Positions 47,001 through 56,626 of a stretch of 64,000 nucleotides of DNA are shown here, piece after piece (positions within the stretch are counted from its first letter, which is position 1; the number at the start of each line of letters is the position of its first letter). The translations under genes and the position numbers were made by a program. Source of the stretch: Maribacter litoralis (GTDB lineage: Bacteria > Bacteroidota > Bacteroidia > Flavobacteriales > Flavobacteriaceae); NCBI RefSeq assembly GCF_003075045.1, contig NZ_QCZD01000002.1, forward strand, positions 310,001 to 374,000. The letters are read 5' to 3'. The notes beneath the pieces were generated by a model, which worked only from the letters and a program-made list of their open reading frames with translations, was not told the origin of the DNA and did not search any database.

Positions 47001-47320
47001 ACAACCACTTCTTCCAGTGCTTGTGCATCTTCTTCCATTTGCACATTTACTGTACTACCGGCACCAACCGATTGTCTCACGGCTTTCTGACCGATGTAAG
47101 TAAATAATAATGTTTCGCCTTGTGAGGCCATAATGGAATAGTTACCATCAAAATCTGTTTGAGTACCAGTAGTGGTACCTTCAACTACGATGTTAACCCC
47201 GGGCAAAGGAAGCCCTCCCTGATCAGTAACCGTACCGGAAACTGTTTTTTGCTGTGCAAAAGAAATATGCACAACTAACGCCAATAGTAGCGTTAACAAT
47301 CCATTTAGTTTTGTTCTCAT
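44087..47320 (-). CDS. SusC/RagA-like TonB-dependent outer-membrane transporter
   Basis: 1077 residues from ATG 47320, the start giving the signal peptide MRTKLNGLLTLLLALVVHISF. Then come a carboxypeptidase-like regulatory domain (VSGTVTDQGGLPLPGVNIVV, FDGNYSI), a plug domain (EEVVVTAQGIKREKKALGFA, then the SusC signature GVQITAAGGMSGSATNVVVRG and LAAATLYGSQGKNGVILITTK) and a large barrel ending with aromatic strand RRYGVSIKATF. It imports a ligand too large or scarce for porins, using TonB energy. Paired with the SusD-like gene. No glycoside hydrolase or peptidase is adjacent, so substrate class is open. Confidence 0.93.
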   Translation of the reverse strand: MRTKLNGLLTLLLALVVHISFAQQKTVSGTVTDQGGLPLPGVNIVVEGTTTGTQTDFDGNYSIMASQGETLLFTYIGQKAVRQSVGAGSTVNVQMEEDAQALEEVVVTAQGIKREKKALGFAVSSVDEEDLESRSEGDVARVLSGKASGVQITAAGGMSGSATNVVVRGLSSFSGSNQALFVVDGVPFSSDTNAQDTNGGGSNFLTGNTGSSRFLDLDPNNIAKIEVLKGLAAATLYGSQGKNGVILITTKAGSAVGGKKKTEITVNQSYFVNEFASLPDYQDEYGNGFDQAFGWFFSNWGPSFEESGLSGWGRQSAIDENGTLEHPYSSTAVAATREAFPELQGTRYDWKPYDSVEDYFKPGSVSSTSVNINGASEDGNTTFNANFGYLDDESFVPGNGLTRANISLGGRSKLSNRFTVSGAMNYSRTDYSSPPIAASEGNGTTGLSIFGNIYFTPRSVDLLGLPYQNPIDGSSVYYRNGNDIINPRWTENNVKYSQLTTRVFWNASVQYDINDNLNMTYRAGLDYYNERNEQYSNKGGVAFTSAIFGFLNTYDNNNTIWDHYLALNGNYDLSEKLGLSFNAGATTRSTTFDQQGVASTGQIVFDIQRHFNYSNQSPIQYSEKRNIAGLLGQVTLDYDNMLFLTASTRTDWVSNLTTENNSQTYPSASASFLPTAAWPGIKSEKGLNFLKLRAGLGQSATFPTAYPTVSVVEQNTQVYGEGGEVTTNQVAAFKANPDLKPELLSEFEVGFESKFFNNRVSLDFTYFDRTTKDLIVREPLSPSTGFTFTQSNVGKIEGDGIEIDLGVDWVRGDNFNWNTRANFTKNKFIVTEQEQDIIIYAGSSTLSVGGNAAIKGEQLGVIVGDAIARDADGNFLIDDGGDYVTTEVDANGNVPIIGNPNPDYIMNIINSLSYKNWNLGFQISHTKGGDIVSNTIGTLLGRGLITETLDRENTYILPGVSQSTGEVNNKQINNSTYYFNNILFGPTELKVYDASVVRLQELSLGYTFPAKALERTPFGSLTITAQGFNLWYDAYNTPDGANFDPNIQGAGVGNSQGFDFINGPSSRRYGVSIKATF

Positions 47321-47720
47321 TTTTAAATTATTTGAATTAGCTAGCGACAAACTTCATAATAATGTGTTAATAATGCAAGATAATTTTAATAAAACTTTAA
47401 GAACTTGTTATAAAATTCGGAGTTACATATTAAACACGATCCATATTTAAAGTTATATAATTCAACACGGTTTTTTTTATCATATTCATAATTCTGCAGA
47501 AAAAGTCCAAAAAACCTGCGTTTAATTTAAAGTGAAAATTGTATGGGAATTTACGTGGAGTTTTAAATAAATTAAGGTTGTTTTAACAGTGTATTTTGTG
47601 AGTAAATTTGTTGGGATTAAAAAAAAATAAAAATAAATTCATAATGATTTGAATTTTACCGAAATATGACTACATTTGCCGACCCTTAAAGTAGGGGTAA
47701 TTTTTATATATTATTATAGT
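47321..47720. other. Divergent intergenic region between susC-like gene and rpsL
   Basis: A 400-base AT-rich gap that holds the start regions of both divergent units. On the plus strand it contains the rpsL promoter at 47648-47678. On the minus strand I found no convincing TAnnTTTG for the susC-like gene. No small gene or RNA was recognised. Confidence 0.6.
47648..47678 (+). promoter_or_regulatory. Promoter of the ribosomal superoperon (rpsL)
   Basis: TTTG (47648-47651), a 19-base spacer and TACATTTG (47671-47678) match the Bacteroidota sigma-factor consensus fully. Transcription should begin near 47684, about 37 bases before the rpsL start. The predicted 5' end falls on a small hairpin (ACCC 47682-47685 with GGGT 47695-47698). 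Confidence 0.8.
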
Positions 47721-48095
47721 ATGCCAACAATATCACAATTAGTACGAATAGGAAGAGAGACGATTACTAAGAAGAGTAAATCGGCTGCTTTGGATTCGTG
47801 TCCTCAAAGAAGGGGTGTTTGTACACGTGTTTATACTACCACGCCAAAGAAACCAAATTCAGCTATGAGAAAAGTAGCAAGGGTTAGGTTGACAAATGGT
47901 AAGGAAGTGAATGCTTACATACCTGGTGAGGGTCACAATTTGCAAGAGCACTCGATAGTATTAGTAAGAGGCGGAAGAGTTAAAGATTTACCAGGAGTTA
48001 GGTATCATATTGTACGTGGTGCATTGGACACAGCAGGTGTGGCCGGTAGAACACAACGTAGATCAAAATATGGTGCAAAGCGTCCAAAGAAGTAA
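47721..48095 (+). CDS. rpsL: 30S ribosomal protein S12
   Basis: 124 residues from ATG 47721 ([20 protein letters not shown]); an earlier in-frame start would fall inside the promoter. S12 sits at the decoding centre. Both loops known to affect streptomycin response and accuracy are wild type: Lys43 and Lys44 in [11 protein letters not shown] and Lys in [13 protein letters not shown]. It is the first gene of the str-S10-spc-alpha cluster, 23 bases before rpsG. Confidence 0.98.
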   Translation: MPTISQLVRIGRETITKKSKSAALDSCPQRRGVCTRVYTTTPKKPNSAMRKVARVRLTNGKEVNAYIPGEGHNLQEHSIVLVRGGRVKDLPGVRYHIVRGALDTAGVAGRTQRRSKYGAKRPKK

Positions 48096-48118
48096 TTAAA
48101 CTTGTTTAAAACGAAGTA

Positions 48119-48595
48119 ATGAGAAAAAGACAGGCAAAGAAAAGACCACTTTTACCAGATCCAAGATTTAATGATCAATTGGTGACGCGTTTCGTCAATA
48201 TGATGATGTGGGATGGTAAAAAATCAGTTGCTTTTGGTGTTTTTTACGATGCAATAGATATCGTAGATGCTAAAAAGACCGACGATGAAAAAACAGCTTT
48301 AGAGCTTTGGAAGGATGCATTAAGTAATGTTATGCCTCACGTTGAAGTTAGAAGTAGAAGAGTTGGTGGTGCAACATTTCAGATTCCAATGCAAATTAGA
48401 CCAGACCGTAAAATATCAACAGCTATGAAGTGGTTGATCAGTTATGCTAGAAAGCGTAATGAAAAAGGTATGGCTCAAAAGTTGGCTGGAGAAATCTTAG
48501 CGGCTGCCAAAGAAGAAGGTGCAGCTGTTAAGAAAAGAGTCGATACGCACAAGATGGCTGAGGCAAACAAAGCATTTTCGCACTTTAGATTCTAA
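48119..48595 (+). CDS. rpsG: 30S ribosomal protein S7
   Basis: 158 residues. S7 starts assembly of the 30S head and lines the E site. The N-terminus [20 protein letters not shown] and the core [22 protein letters not shown] are typical, as is the C-terminal [13 protein letters not shown]. In other bacteria S7 represses its own operon; no such site can be proposed here. It lies six bases before fusA. Confidence 0.98.
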   Translation: MRKRQAKKRPLLPDPRFNDQLVTRFVNMMMWDGKKSVAFGVFYDAIDIVDAKKTDDEKTALELWKDALSNVMPHVEVRSRRVGGATFQIPMQIRPDRKISTAMKWLISYARKRNEKGMAQKLAGEILAAAKEEGAAVKKRVDTHKMAEANKAFSHFRF

Positions 48596-48601
48596 ATAGA
48601 C

Positions 48602-50734
48602 ATGGCAAGAGATTTAAAATTTACAAGAAATATTGGTATTGCAGCACATATTGATGCTGGAAAAACTACTACTACTGAACGTATTCTTTTTTATACGGGT
48701 GTTAGTCATAAAATAGGTGAGGTACATGATGGTGCTGCGACTATGGACTGGATGGAGCAGGAGCAAGAAAGAGGTATTACAATTACTTCTGCTGCTACTA
48801 CATGTACATGGAAGTTTCCTTTGGAAAATGCAAAAGAATTGCCCGATACAAAGGATTATCACTTTAATATTATTGATACTCCTGGACACGTTGATTTTAC
48901 CGTTGAGGTGAATCGTTCTTTGCGTGTTTTGGATGGTTTGGTCTTTTTGTTTAGTGCTGTTGATGGTGTAGAGCCTCAATCTGAAACTAACTGGAGATTG
49001 GCTGATAATTATAAGGTTCCAAGAATTGGTTTCGTGAACAAAATGGACCGTCAAGGTTCTAATTTCCTTATGGTTTGTAAGCAAGTTAAGGAAATGTTGG
49101 GTTCAAATGCAGTTCCAATTGTTTTGCCTATTGGTGAAGAGGCTGATTTTAAAGGCATCGTTGATTTGGCAAAGAACAGAGCAATTGTATGGCACGATGA
49201 AGGTTTCGGTTCAACATTTGATGTTATCGACATTCCAGAAGATATGAAAGCAGAGGTTAAGGAGTATAGAGCTGCCTTGATCGAAGCTGTTGCGGAATAT
49301 GATGAGGAGTTGATGGAGAAATTCTTCGAAGACGAGGATTCTATTACTGAAGAAGAAGTTCATGCTGCTTTAAGAGCTGCGGTTATGGATCGCGCGATTA
49401 TTCCTATGATATGTGGTTCTTCATTTAAGAACAAGGGTGTTCAGTTTTTATTGGATGCTGTTTGTAGATATTTGCCTTCTCCAGTGGATAAGGATGATAT
49501 TGAAGGTACAAACCCAGATACAGGTGCTGTTGAAAAGCGTAAGCCTAATGTAAAAGAGCCTTTTTCGGCTTTGGCATTTAAGATTGCTACCGATCCTTTT
49601 GTGGGTAGATTGGCGTTCTTTAGAACATATTCTGGTCGTTTAGATGCTGGTTCTTATATATTGAATAACCGTTCAGGTAAAAAAGAGCGTATTTCACGTA
49701 TTTATCAAATGCACTCCAATAAACAAAATGCTATCGATTATATCGAAGCTGGTGATATTGGTGCTGCTGTAGGTTTTAAGGATATTAAAACAGGTGATAC
49801 TATGTCTGACGAAAAACATCCTATCGTTTTAGAGAGTATGGATTTCCCAGAGCCGGTAATTGGTATTGCTGTAGAGCCTAAAACTAAGGCGGATGTAGAT
49901 AAGTTAGGTATGGCCTTAGGAAAATTGGCCGAAGAGGATCCAACTTTTACGGTTAGAACCGATGAAGCATCAGGGCAGACTATTATATCTGGTATGGGTG
50001 AGCTTCACTTAGATATTATCGTTGATCGTCTTAAAAGAGAATTTAAAGTTGAGGTTAGCCAAGGTGAGCCGCAAGTTGAATATAAAGAAGCATTAACAAA
50101 AACTGCATCACATAGAGAAACTTATAAAAAGCAGTCTGGTGGTCGTGGTAAATTTGGTGACATTGTTTTCGAAATGGGTCCTGCTGATGCGGATTTCGAA
50201 GGAGATGGGTTACAGTTTGTTGATGAGATTAAAGGTGGTCGTATTCCAAAAGAATTTATACCATCTGTAGAAAAAGGATTTACCGTTGCTATGCAAAACG
50301 GACCTTTGGCTGGATATGAAATGGATTCCATGAAAGTTGTTCTTAAGGATGGATCTTTCCACCCTGTGGATTCAGATGCTCTTTCTTTCGAATTAGCTGC
50401 TAAAATGGGGTATAAAGCTGCTGGTAAAGCTGCTGGTGCCGTAATTATGGAGCCTATTATGAAATTAGAGGTTATTACTCCTGAAGAAAACATGGGTGAT
50501 ATCGTTGGAGATTTAAATAGACGTAGAGGTACTATTGGTGATATGAGTGATAGAGCTGGGGCAAAAGTGGTTAAAGGTACTGTACCTTTATCTGAGATGT
50601 TCGGTTATGTTACTTCGTTGAGAACATTGTCTTCGGGTCGTGCAACTTCAACAATGGAATTTTCACATTATGCAGAAACTCCTTCTAATATTTCAGAAGA
50701 AGTGATCAAAGCAGCAAAAGGTATAACAGCATAA
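48602..50734 (+). CDS. fusA: Elongation factor G
   Basis: 710 residues. EF-G moves tRNAs and mRNA through the ribosome using GTP. GTPase motifs are intact: [19 protein letters not shown] (G1), ERGITI (switch I to G2), DTPGHVDFT (G3), NKMDR (G4) and CGSSFKN (G5). Domain IV, which enters the A site, is present ([19 protein letters not shown]) and the C-terminal domain V ends [23 protein letters not shown]. Its place between rpsG and rpsJ marks it as the main translocation factor rather than a paralogue. Confidence 0.97.
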   Translation: MARDLKFTRNIGIAAHIDAGKTTTTERILFYTGVSHKIGEVHDGAATMDWMEQEQERGITITSAATTCTWKFPLENAKELPDTKDYHFNIIDTPGHVDFTVEVNRSLRVLDGLVFLFSAVDGVEPQSETNWRLADNYKVPRIGFVNKMDRQGSNFLMVCKQVKEMLGSNAVPIVLPIGEEADFKGIVDLAKNRAIVWHDEGFGSTFDVIDIPEDMKAEVKEYRAALIEAVAEYDEELMEKFFEDEDSITEEEVHAALRAAVMDRAIIPMICGSSFKNKGVQFLLDAVCRYLPSPVDKDDIEGTNPDTGAVEKRKPNVKEPFSALAFKIATDPFVGRLAFFRTYSGRLDAGSYILNNRSGKKERISRIYQMHSNKQNAIDYIEAGDIGAAVGFKDIKTGDTMSDEKHPIVLESMDFPEPVIGIAVEPKTKADVDKLGMALGKLAEEDPTFTVRTDEASGQTIISGMGELHLDIIVDRLKREFKVEVSQGEPQVEYKEALTKTASHRETYKKQSGGRGKFGDIVFEMGPADADFEGDGLQFVDEIKGGRIPKEFIPSVEKGFTVAMQNGPLAGYEMDSMKVVLKDGSFHPVDSDALSFELAAKMGYKAAGKAAGAVIMEPIMKLEVITPEENMGDIVGDLNRRRGTIGDMSDRAGAKVVKGTVPLSEMFGYVTSLRTLSSGRATSTMEFSHYAETPSNISEEVIKAAKGITA

Positions 50735-50743
50735 ATTTAGGAC

Positions 50744-51049
50744 ATGAGTCAGAAAATTAGAATAAAACTAAAATCTTACGATCACAATTTGGTGGATAAG
50801 TCTGCTGAAAAGATTGTAAAAACGGTAAAAACTACCGGTGCTGTTGTAACAGGACCAATTCCTTTACCAACGCATAAAAAGATATTTACGGTTTTACGTT
50901 CACCACACGTGAATAAAAAATCAAGAGAGCAATTTCAATTAAGTTCTTATAAGAGATTATTGGATATTTATAGCTCTTCATCTAAGACTATTGATGCACT
51001 AATGAAGTTAGAGCTTCCAAGTGGTGTTGAGGTAGAGATCAAGGTGTAA
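50744..51049 (+). CDS. rpsJ: 30S ribosomal protein S10
   Basis: 101 residues. Besides its role in the 30S head, S10 (NusE) takes part in antitermination. The sequence [25 protein letters not shown] and the long loop [28 protein letters not shown] are family hallmarks. It follows fusA by nine bases, but a 145-base gap with a hairpin separates it from rplC, unlike the tight spacing elsewhere in the cluster. Confidence 0.98.
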   Translation: MSQKIRIKLKSYDHNLVDKSAEKIVKTVKTTGAVVTGPIPLPTHKKIFTVLRSPHVNKKSREQFQLSSYKRLLDIYSSSSKTIDALMKLELPSGVEVEIKV

Positions 51050-51125
51050 TTAATGTCCATCTCTATTAAAAGAGTTGGGCTACATGTCCTAAGCTGCGTG
51101 CGAGGGAAAAACGGAAAAAATAATT

Positions 51126-51156
51126 TAGGGTTAAATTATTTTGACCCTATTTTTTT
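51126..51156 (+). terminator. Terminator-like hairpin in the rpsJ-rplC spacer
   Basis: Stem TAGGGT (51126-51131) with ACCCTA (51144-51149), loop of 12, followed by seven T (51150-51156). It is the only such element inside the ribosomal cluster. Since genes downstream must be expressed strongly, it is more likely an attenuator or processing site than a full stop. The upstream part (51055-51115) has further short stems, for example CTCT with AGAG around 51060-51073. Confidence 0.55.
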
Positions 51157-51194
51157 GAAAAGAATTTAATAAGTAATAATTAATATAAATAAGT

Positions 51195-51812
51195 ATGTCT
51201 GGGTTAATAGGAAAGAAAGTAGGCATGACTAGTATTTTTGACGAGAACGGAAAGAACATTCCTTGTACCGTTATTGAGGCTGGACCATGTGTAGTTACCC
51301 AAGTCAGAACCGAAGAGGTAGACGGGTATAGTGCCCTTCAACTTGGTTTCGATGACAAGGCAGAAAGTCGTGCTAATAAGGCTGAATTAGGCCATTTTAA
51401 AAAAGCAGGTGCTTCTCCTAAGAAAAAAGTCGTTGAGTTTCAAGATTTTGAAGGTGATTTTAAATTAGGCGACACTGTAGGTGTTGATGTTTTCGAAGAA
51501 GGTCAGTTCGTAGATGTAATTGGTACATCTAAAGGAAAAGGTTTTCAAGGTGTTGTGAAGCGTCACGGTTTTGGTGGTGTTGGTCAAGCAACGCACGGTC
51601 AGCATAACAGACTTAGAGCTCCTGGTTCTATTGGTGCTGCGTCATATCCTGCAAGAGTATTCAAGGGTATGAAAATGGCCGGTAGAATGGGTACGGACCG
51701 TGTTACGGTTCAAAACCTTAGAGTTTTAAAAGTAGTTCCAGAAAAGAATCTTTTAGTAGTTAAAGGTTGTGTTCCGGGCCATAAGAATGCTTATGTAACT
51801 ATACAAAGGTAG
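51195..51812 (+). CDS. rplC: 50S ribosomal protein L3
   Basis: 205 residues. L3 starts 50S assembly and reaches toward the peptidyl-transferase centre. Typical segments are [20 protein letters not shown] at the N-terminus, the loop [19 protein letters not shown], and [33 protein letters not shown], which contains the conserved Gln-His region that is methylated in some bacteria. First gene after the long S10-L3 spacer. Confidence 0.98.
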   Translation: MSGLIGKKVGMTSIFDENGKNIPCTVIEAGPCVVTQVRTEEVDGYSALQLGFDDKAESRANKAELGHFKKAGASPKKKVVEFQDFEGDFKLGDTVGVDVFEEGQFVDVIGTSKGKGFQGVVKRHGFGGVGQATHGQHNRLRAPGSIGAASYPARVFKGMKMAGRMGTDRVTVQNLRVLKVVPEKNLLVVKGCVPGHKNAYVTIQR

Positions 51813-51817
51813 ATGTA

Positions 51818-52450
51818 ATGAAAGTAGCAGTTTTAGATATTAAAGGAAAAGACACAGGTAGAAAGGCAAACCTTTCTGATGATGTTTTCGCTATAGAGCC
51901 TAACGAGCATGCAGTTTACCTTGATGTTAAGCAGTATTTGGCTCATCAAAGACAAGGTACGCATAAAGCTAAGGAAAGGGCTGAAATAGCTGGTAGTACT
52001 AGAAAGATAAAGAAGCAAAAAGGTACAGGTACTGCAAGAGCAGGTAGTATTAAATCACCGGTTTTTAGAGGTGGTGGTAGAATATTCGGACCTAGACCTA
52101 AAGATTATAGCCAAAAGTTGAATAAAAACTTGAAGCGTTTGGCAAGAAAATCTGCATTGACATTAAAGTCTAAAGAAAATGCAATTTTAGTAGTTGAAGA
52201 CTTTGATTTTGATACTCCAAAAACAAAAGATTTTGTTGGTGTTTTAAAGACATTAGGTCTTGAGAATAAAAAGTCTTTAATAGTGTTGGGTGATTCAAAT
52301 AAAGGTGTATATTTGTCTTCGCGTAATTTTAAAGGGTCGGAAGTTATAACTAACTCAGAATTAAGTACTTACAAAATTCTTCATGCTAATAGTGTGGTGT
52401 TGTTAGAGAGCTCTTTAGAGGGAATTGAATCGAATTTAAATAAACAATAA
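51818..52450 (+). CDS. rplD: 50S ribosomal protein L4
   Basis: 210 residues. L4 lines the exit tunnel; its extended loop is seen as [28 protein letters not shown]. In enterobacteria L4 represses the S10 operon; whether it acts on the hairpin before rplC here is unknown. The start [19 protein letters not shown] follows rplC by five bases. Confidence 0.97.
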   Translation: MKVAVLDIKGKDTGRKANLSDDVFAIEPNEHAVYLDVKQYLAHQRQGTHKAKERAEIAGSTRKIKKQKGTGTARAGSIKSPVFRGGGRIFGPRPKDYSQKLNKNLKRLARKSALTLKSKENAILVVEDFDFDTPKTKDFVGVLKTLGLENKKSLIVLGDSNKGVYLSSRNFKGSEVITNSELSTYKILHANSVVLLESSLEGIESNLNKQ

Positions 52451-52454
52451 TATC

Positions 52455-52745
52455 ATGAGTGTGTTGATAAAACCAATTATAACGGAAAAAATGACTGCTG
52501 ATAGCGAGTTGAATAACCGTTATGGATTCGTAGTTGACCCTAAGGCTAACAAGTTGCAGATCAAAGATGCGGTTGAAGCTACTTATGGTGTTTCTGTGAA
52601 GAAGGTTCGTACAATGAATTACGGGCCTACAAGAAAATCCAGATATACAAAAACTGGTGTACAGCATGGTAAGACAAATGCAATTAAGAAGGCAATTGTT
52701 GATGTTGTAGAAGGTGATATTATCGATTTTTACAGTAATCTATAA
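52455..52745 (+). CDS. rplW: 50S ribosomal protein L23
   Basis: 96 residues. L23 lies at the tunnel exit and is the docking site of trigger factor and SRP. The sequence MSVLIKPIITEKMTADSELNNRYGFVV is characteristic. Four bases separate it from rplD and nine from rplB. Confidence 0.97.
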   Translation: MSVLIKPIITEKMTADSELNNRYGFVVDPKANKLQIKDAVEATYGVSVKKVRTMNYGPTRKSRYTKTGVQHGKTNAIKKAIVDVVEGDIIDFYSNL

Positions 52746-52754
52746 AGACAAGAA

Positions 52755-53579
52755 ATGTCAGTTAGAAAATTAAAACCAATCACTCCAGGGCAGCGTTTTA
52801 GAGTAGTAAATGGATTTGACGCCATTACTGCTGATAAGCCGGAAAAAAGCTTGCTTGCTCCGTTAAAAAAGTCCGGAGGTAGAAACAGTCAAGGAAAAAT
52901 GACCATGCGCCAAAAAGGTGGAGGTCATAAAAGAAGGTATCGTGTAATAGATTTTAAAAGAGATAAGCAAGGTGTGCTTGCTACTGTTAAAACTATTGAG
53001 TACGATCCAAATAGAACTGCATTTATTGCTCTTTTGGAATATGCGGATGGTGAAAAGCGTTATGTTATCGCTCAAAATGGATTACAGGTAGGTCAGCAGG
53101 TTTCTGCTGGTACTGATGTGGCTCCTGAGATCGGAAATGCTCTTCCTTTAAGTGAGATTCCATTAGGTACTATAATTTCATGTATTGAGCTTAGACCTGG
53201 GCAAGGTGCTGTTATGGCGCGTAGTGCTGGAACATTTGCTCAGTTAATGGCAAAGGATGGTAAGTTTGTTACTGTAAAAATGCCATCAGGTGAAACAAGA
53301 TTAATTCTTTCTGGTTGTCTTGCGACAATTGGAGCTATTTCTAACTCTGACCATCAGTTATTGGTATCAGGTAAGGCTGGTAGAAGTAGATGGTTGGGTA
53401 GAAGACCTAGAACTAGACCGGTAGCTATGAACCCTGTGGATCATCCAATGGGTGGTGGTGAAGGTAGAGCTTCAGGTGGTCATCCAAGATCGAGAAACGG
53501 TATACCTGCAAAAGGTTTTAGAACTCGTACGAAGACCAAGAGCACCAATAAGTATATAATAGAACGTAGAAAGAAATAA
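52755..53579 (+). CDS. rplB: 50S ribosomal protein L2
   Basis: 274 residues. L2 is essential for subunit joining and near the peptidyl-transferase centre. The conserved C-terminal stretch [20 protein letters not shown] carries the key His. The RNA-binding core [20 protein letters not shown] is intact. Standard length. Confidence 0.98.
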   Translation: MSVRKLKPITPGQRFRVVNGFDAITADKPEKSLLAPLKKSGGRNSQGKMTMRQKGGGHKRRYRVIDFKRDKQGVLATVKTIEYDPNRTAFIALLEYADGEKRYVIAQNGLQVGQQVSAGTDVAPEIGNALPLSEIPLGTIISCIELRPGQGAVMARSAGTFAQLMAKDGKFVTVKMPSGETRLILSGCLATIGAISNSDHQLLVSGKAGRSRWLGRRPRTRPVAMNPVDHPMGGGEGRASGGHPRSRNGIPAKGFRTRTKTKSTNKYIIERRKK

Positions 53580-53593
53580 AAAAGTAGAAAGAA

Positions 53594-53872
53594 ATGGCAC
53601 GTTCACTAAAAAAAGGACCATACGTTCACTATAGTTTGGAGAAAAAAATCCAACAAAGTGTATCATCCGGTAAAAAATCGGTAATCAAAACATGGTCAAG
53701 AGCTTCTATGATTACTCCTGATTTTGTTGGGATGACGATAGCGGTTCATAACGGAAAACAATTTGTACCTGTTTTTGTAACAGAAAATATGGTAGGACAT
53801 AAACTTGGGGAATTTTCACCTACTAGATCTTTTAGAGGTCACGCAGGTGCAAAAAACAAAGGAAAAAAGTAA
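53594..53872 (+). CDS. rpsS: 30S ribosomal protein S19
   Basis: 92 residues. S19 is in the 30S head near the A-site tRNA. The start [19 protein letters not shown] and the ending [20 protein letters not shown] type are standard. Three bases precede rplV. Confidence 0.97.
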   Translation: MARSLKKGPYVHYSLEKKIQQSVSSGKKSVIKTWSRASMITPDFVGMTIAVHNGKQFVPVFVTENMVGHKLGEFSPTRSFRGHAGAKNKGKK

Positions 53873-53875
53873 GCT

Positions 53876-54283
53876 ATGGGAGTTCGTAAAAAACAGATGG
53901 CCGAAAGAATTAAGGCTGAGAAGAAAAAAGTGGCTTTCGCTAAGTTGAACAACTGTCCTACTTCACCTAGAAAAATGCGCTTAGTTGCTGATTTAATTCG
54001 TGGTGTAAAAGTAGAGCAAGCATTAGCTATATTGAGGTTCAATCCGAAAGAGGCTTCTAGAAAATTAGAGAAGTTGTTACTTTCAGCTTTGGCTAATTGG
54101 CAAGCAAAAAACGAAGATGCAAATTTAGAGGATGCAGATTTGATTGTTGCTGAGATTAGAGTTGATAGCGGTGCTATGCTTAAGAGATTGCGTCCTGCTC
54201 CACAAGGTAGAGCGCACAGAATTAGAAAACGTTCAAACCATGTTACATTGGTTTTAGGGTCAAAAAATATAACAGAAAACTAG
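53876..54283 (+). CDS. rplV: 50S ribosomal protein L22
   Basis: 135 residues, slightly longer at the N-terminus than the 110-residue enterobacterial form. Family parts are [19 protein letters not shown] and the tunnel-lining beta-hairpin tip [19 protein letters not shown], a known site of macrolide-resistance changes that looks wild type. One base separates it from rpsC. Confidence 0.97.
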   Translation: MGVRKKQMAERIKAEKKKVAFAKLNNCPTSPRKMRLVADLIRGVKVEQALAILRFNPKEASRKLEKLLLSALANWQAKNEDANLEDADLIVAEIRVDSGAMLKRLRPAPQGRAHRIRKRSNHVTLVLGSKNITEN

Positions 54284-54284
54284 A

Positions 54285-55001
54285 ATGGGACAGAAAACAA
54301 ATCCAATAGGAAATCGTCTAGGAATCATCAGAGGTTGGGAGTCTAACTGGTATGGTGGAAACGATTACGGAGATAAATTGGCTGAGGATGATAAAATACG
54401 TAAGTATATTCATGCAAGACTTTCTAAGGCTAGTGTTTCAAGAGTTATAATAGAGCGTACCTTAAAACTTATTACTGTAACAGTAACAACTGCAAGACCT
54501 GGTATCATTATTGGTAAAGGTGGTCAAGAAGTTGATAAGTTGAAGGAAGAGTTGAAAAAGATCACTAATAAGGAGGTTCAAATCAACATTTTTGAAATAA
54601 AGAGACCAGAACTTGACGCTAATTTGGTTGCGGCAAGTGTAGCTCGTCAAATTGAAAGTAGAATTTCTTTTAGAAGAGCAATAAAAATGGCAATCGCTGC
54701 AGCAATGCGTATGAATGCCGAAGGAATTAAGATTCAAATCTCTGGTAGATTGAATGGTGCTGAAATGGCACGTTCAGAATCGTATAAAGATGGTAGAATT
54801 CCATTATCGACCTTTAGAGCTGATATTGATTATGCTTTACAGGAAGCTCAAACTACATATGGTAAACTAGGTATTAAAGTTTGGATTATGAAAGGTGAGG
54901 TTTACGGTAAAAGAGAATTATCTCCATTAGTAGGAATGCAAAAGGATTCTTCTAAAGGTGGTAAGCAAGAAGGTGGAAGAAAACAACGTCGTAGAAAGTA
55001 A
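54285..55001 (+). CDS. rpsC: 30S ribosomal protein S3
   Basis: 238 residues. S3 helps form the mRNA entry tunnel and its helicase. The KH domain motif [17 protein letters not shown] is near residue 73, and the C-terminal domain starts [18 protein letters not shown] basic tail ([16 protein letters not shown]) closes the protein. Confidence 0.98.
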   Translation: MGQKTNPIGNRLGIIRGWESNWYGGNDYGDKLAEDDKIRKYIHARLSKASVSRVIIERTLKLITVTVTTARPGIIIGKGGQEVDKLKEELKKITNKEVQINIFEIKRPELDANLVAASVARQIESRISFRRAIKMAIAAAMRMNAEGIKIQISGRLNGAEMARSESYKDGRIPLSTFRADIDYALQEAQTTYGKLGIKVWIMKGEVYGKRELSPLVGMQKDSSKGGKQEGGRKQRRRK

Positions 55002-55021
55002 TTTTTTAAAGAACTAAAGTA

Positions 55022-55450
55022 ATGTTACAACCGAAAAGAACAAAGTTCCGTAAGATGCAGAAAGGCCGTATGAAAGGTCTTGCTGGAAGAGGACACCAAC
55101 TTTCAAATGGTATGTTCGGTATAAAGAATGTTGATGATGCTGCATTTTTAACTTCACGTCAAATAGAAGCTGCGCGTATTGCTGCTACTAGATTTATGAA
55201 AAGGGAAGGTCAATTGTGGATTAAAATATTTCCGGACAAGCCGATTACCAAAAAACCATTAGAAGTACGTATGGGTAAAGGTAAGGGTGCGCCAGAATAT
55301 TTCGTAGCCGTGGTAAAGCCAGGTAGAATTATGTTCGAAGTGGCCGGAGTTCCTATGGAAGTAGCAAAAGAAGCTTTAAGATTGGCGGCTCAAAAACTTC
55401 CTGTTAAAACTAAATTTATTGTAGCTCGTGATTACGAGGCTGGAAATTAA
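55022..55450 (+). CDS. rplP: 50S ribosomal protein L16
   Basis: 142 residues. L16 helps place the A-site tRNA. The sequence [20 protein letters not shown] is the standard start. The loop with the Arg that is hydroxylated in Escherichia coli appears as [20 protein letters not shown]. Spacing of 20 bases after rpsC. Confidence 0.97.
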   Translation: MLQPKRTKFRKMQKGRMKGLAGRGHQLSNGMFGIKNVDDAAFLTSRQIEAARIAATRFMKREGQLWIKIFPDKPITKKPLEVRMGKGKGAPEYFVAVVKPGRIMFEVAGVPMEVAKEALRLAAQKLPVKTKFIVARDYEAGN

Positions 55451-55462
55451 ACGTAAGGAATA

Positions 55463-55654
55463 ATGAAAAAACAAGAGATTAAAGAAATGTCTGTGGAAGG
55501 ACTTACGGAGAAATTAGCCGAGTACAAGAAGCAACATTCAGATTTGAAAATTGCGCATTTTGTAACTCCGTTAGAAAATCCACTTCAGATTAGAAAAGTA
55601 AGGAGAACGGTAGCAAGATTAGCGACTGAATTAACTAATAGGGAGAACCAATAA
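55463..55654 (+). CDS. rpmC: 50S ribosomal protein L29
   Basis: 63 residues, two antiparallel helices. The start MKKQEIKEMSVEGLTEKLAE and the signature ENPLQIRKVRRTVARLATEL are typical. It sits near the tunnel exit beside L23. Confidence 0.95.
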   Translation: MKKQEIKEMSVEGLTEKLAEYKKQHSDLKIAHFVTPLENPLQIRKVRRTVARLATELTNRENQ

Positions 55655-55666
55655 TTGGTGGGCTTT

Positions 55667-55924
55667 ATGGAGAAAAGAAACTTAAGAAAAGAAAGAGTAG
55701 GAGTTGTTACTAGTAATAAAATGGAGAAATCTATTGTAATTGCTGAAGTAAAAAGAGTAAAACATCCTATGTACGGTAAATTCGTTTTGAAGACAAAGAA
55801 GTATGTTGCACATGACGAAAAGAACGATTGTAACATTGGTGATACTGTAAAGATCATGGAGACTCGTCCTATGAGTAAAACCAAATGTTGGAGATTAGTA
55901 GAAATCTTAGAAAGAGCTAAATAA
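55667..55924 (+). CDS. rpsQ: 30S ribosomal protein S17
   Basis: 85 residues from ATG 55667 ([19 protein letters not shown]). A TTG directly after the L29 stop is in frame, but would add four residues without family support. The OB-fold motifs [13 protein letters not shown] [23 protein letters not shown] and [20 protein letters not shown] are standard. Confidence 0.97.
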   Translation: MEKRNLRKERVGVVTSNKMEKSIVIAEVKRVKHPMYGKFVLKTKKYVAHDEKNDCNIGDTVKIMETRPMSKTKCWRLVEILERAK

Positions 55925-55927
55925 GTT

Positions 55928-56296
55928 ATGTTACAGCAAGAATCTAGACTAAAAGTAGCGGATAACACCGGAGCAAAGGAAGTTTTAACTATCCGTGTTC
56001 TTGGTGGTACCAAAAGAAGATATGCTTCAATAGGTGATAAAATAGTTGTTACCGTTAAAGAAGCTACTCCGAACGGAGGTATCAAAAAAGGTGCGGTATC
56101 AACTGCTGTTGTAGTTCGTACAAAGAAAGAGGTTAGAAGACCTGATGGGTCTTATATCAGATTTGATGATAACGCTTGTGTGTTATTGAATCCTGCCGGA
56201 GAAATGAGAGGAACTCGTGTTTTTGGACCTGTAGCAAGAGAGCTTAGGGATAAGCAGTTCATGAAGATTGTATCATTGGCCCCAGAGGTATTATAA
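55928..56296 (+). CDS. rplN: 50S ribosomal protein L14
   Basis: 122 residues, the universal length. The start [20 protein letters not shown] and signature [22 protein letters not shown] are typical. L14 forms an inter-subunit bridge and is the docking site of the silencing factor RsfS. Three bases after rpsQ. Confidence 0.98.
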   Translation: MLQQESRLKVADNTGAKEVLTIRVLGGTKRRYASIGDKIVVTVKEATPNGGIKKGAVSTAVVVRTKKEVRRPDGSYIRFDDNACVLLNPAGEMRGTRVFGPVARELRDKQFMKIVSLAPEVL

Positions 56297-56309
56297 TATA
56301 ACGGACAAG

Positions 56310-56624
56310 ATGAAAAAGTTGAAAATCAAAACAGGAGATACGGTAAGAATTACTGCTGGTGACCATAAAGGTACAGAAGGTAAAGTAATGCGTGTGGATC
56401 TTGAGAAAAATAAAGCCATCGTAGAAGGTGCCAATATGGTATCTAAACATGAGAAGCCTAGTGCTAAAAACCCTCAAGGTGGTATTGTAAAAAAAGAAGC
56501 TTTAATCCATATTTCTAACCTAGCTTTAATCGACAGTAAATCTGGAGATGTAACTAGAGTGGGTTACGAAGTTAGAGATGGTAAAAAAGTTAGGGTTTCC
56601 AAAAAATCCAATGAAGTAATTTAG
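56310..56624 (+). CDS. rplX: 50S ribosomal protein L24
   Basis: 104 residues from ATG 56310 ([20 protein letters not shown]). An earlier frame would overlap L14 and lacks family similarity. The KOW motif is [22 protein letters not shown]24 is one of the two assembly initiators of the 50S subunit. Confidence 0.97.
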   Translation: MKKLKIKTGDTVRITAGDHKGTEGKVMRVDLEKNKAIVEGANMVSKHEKPSAKNPQGGIVKKEALIHISNLALIDSKSGDVTRVGYEVRDGKKVRVSKKSNEVI

Positions 56625-56626
56625 TT

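Noticed and set aside
38041-47320. Polysaccharide utilisation locus
   Set aside because: No glycoside hydrolase, polysaccharide lyase, sulfatase or dedicated regulator is present beside the SusC/SusD pair.
50744-51194. True end of the str operon after rpsJ
   Set aside because: The stem is only six base pairs and I see no convincing promoter match between it and rplC, so partial termination or attenuation is more likely than a complete stop.
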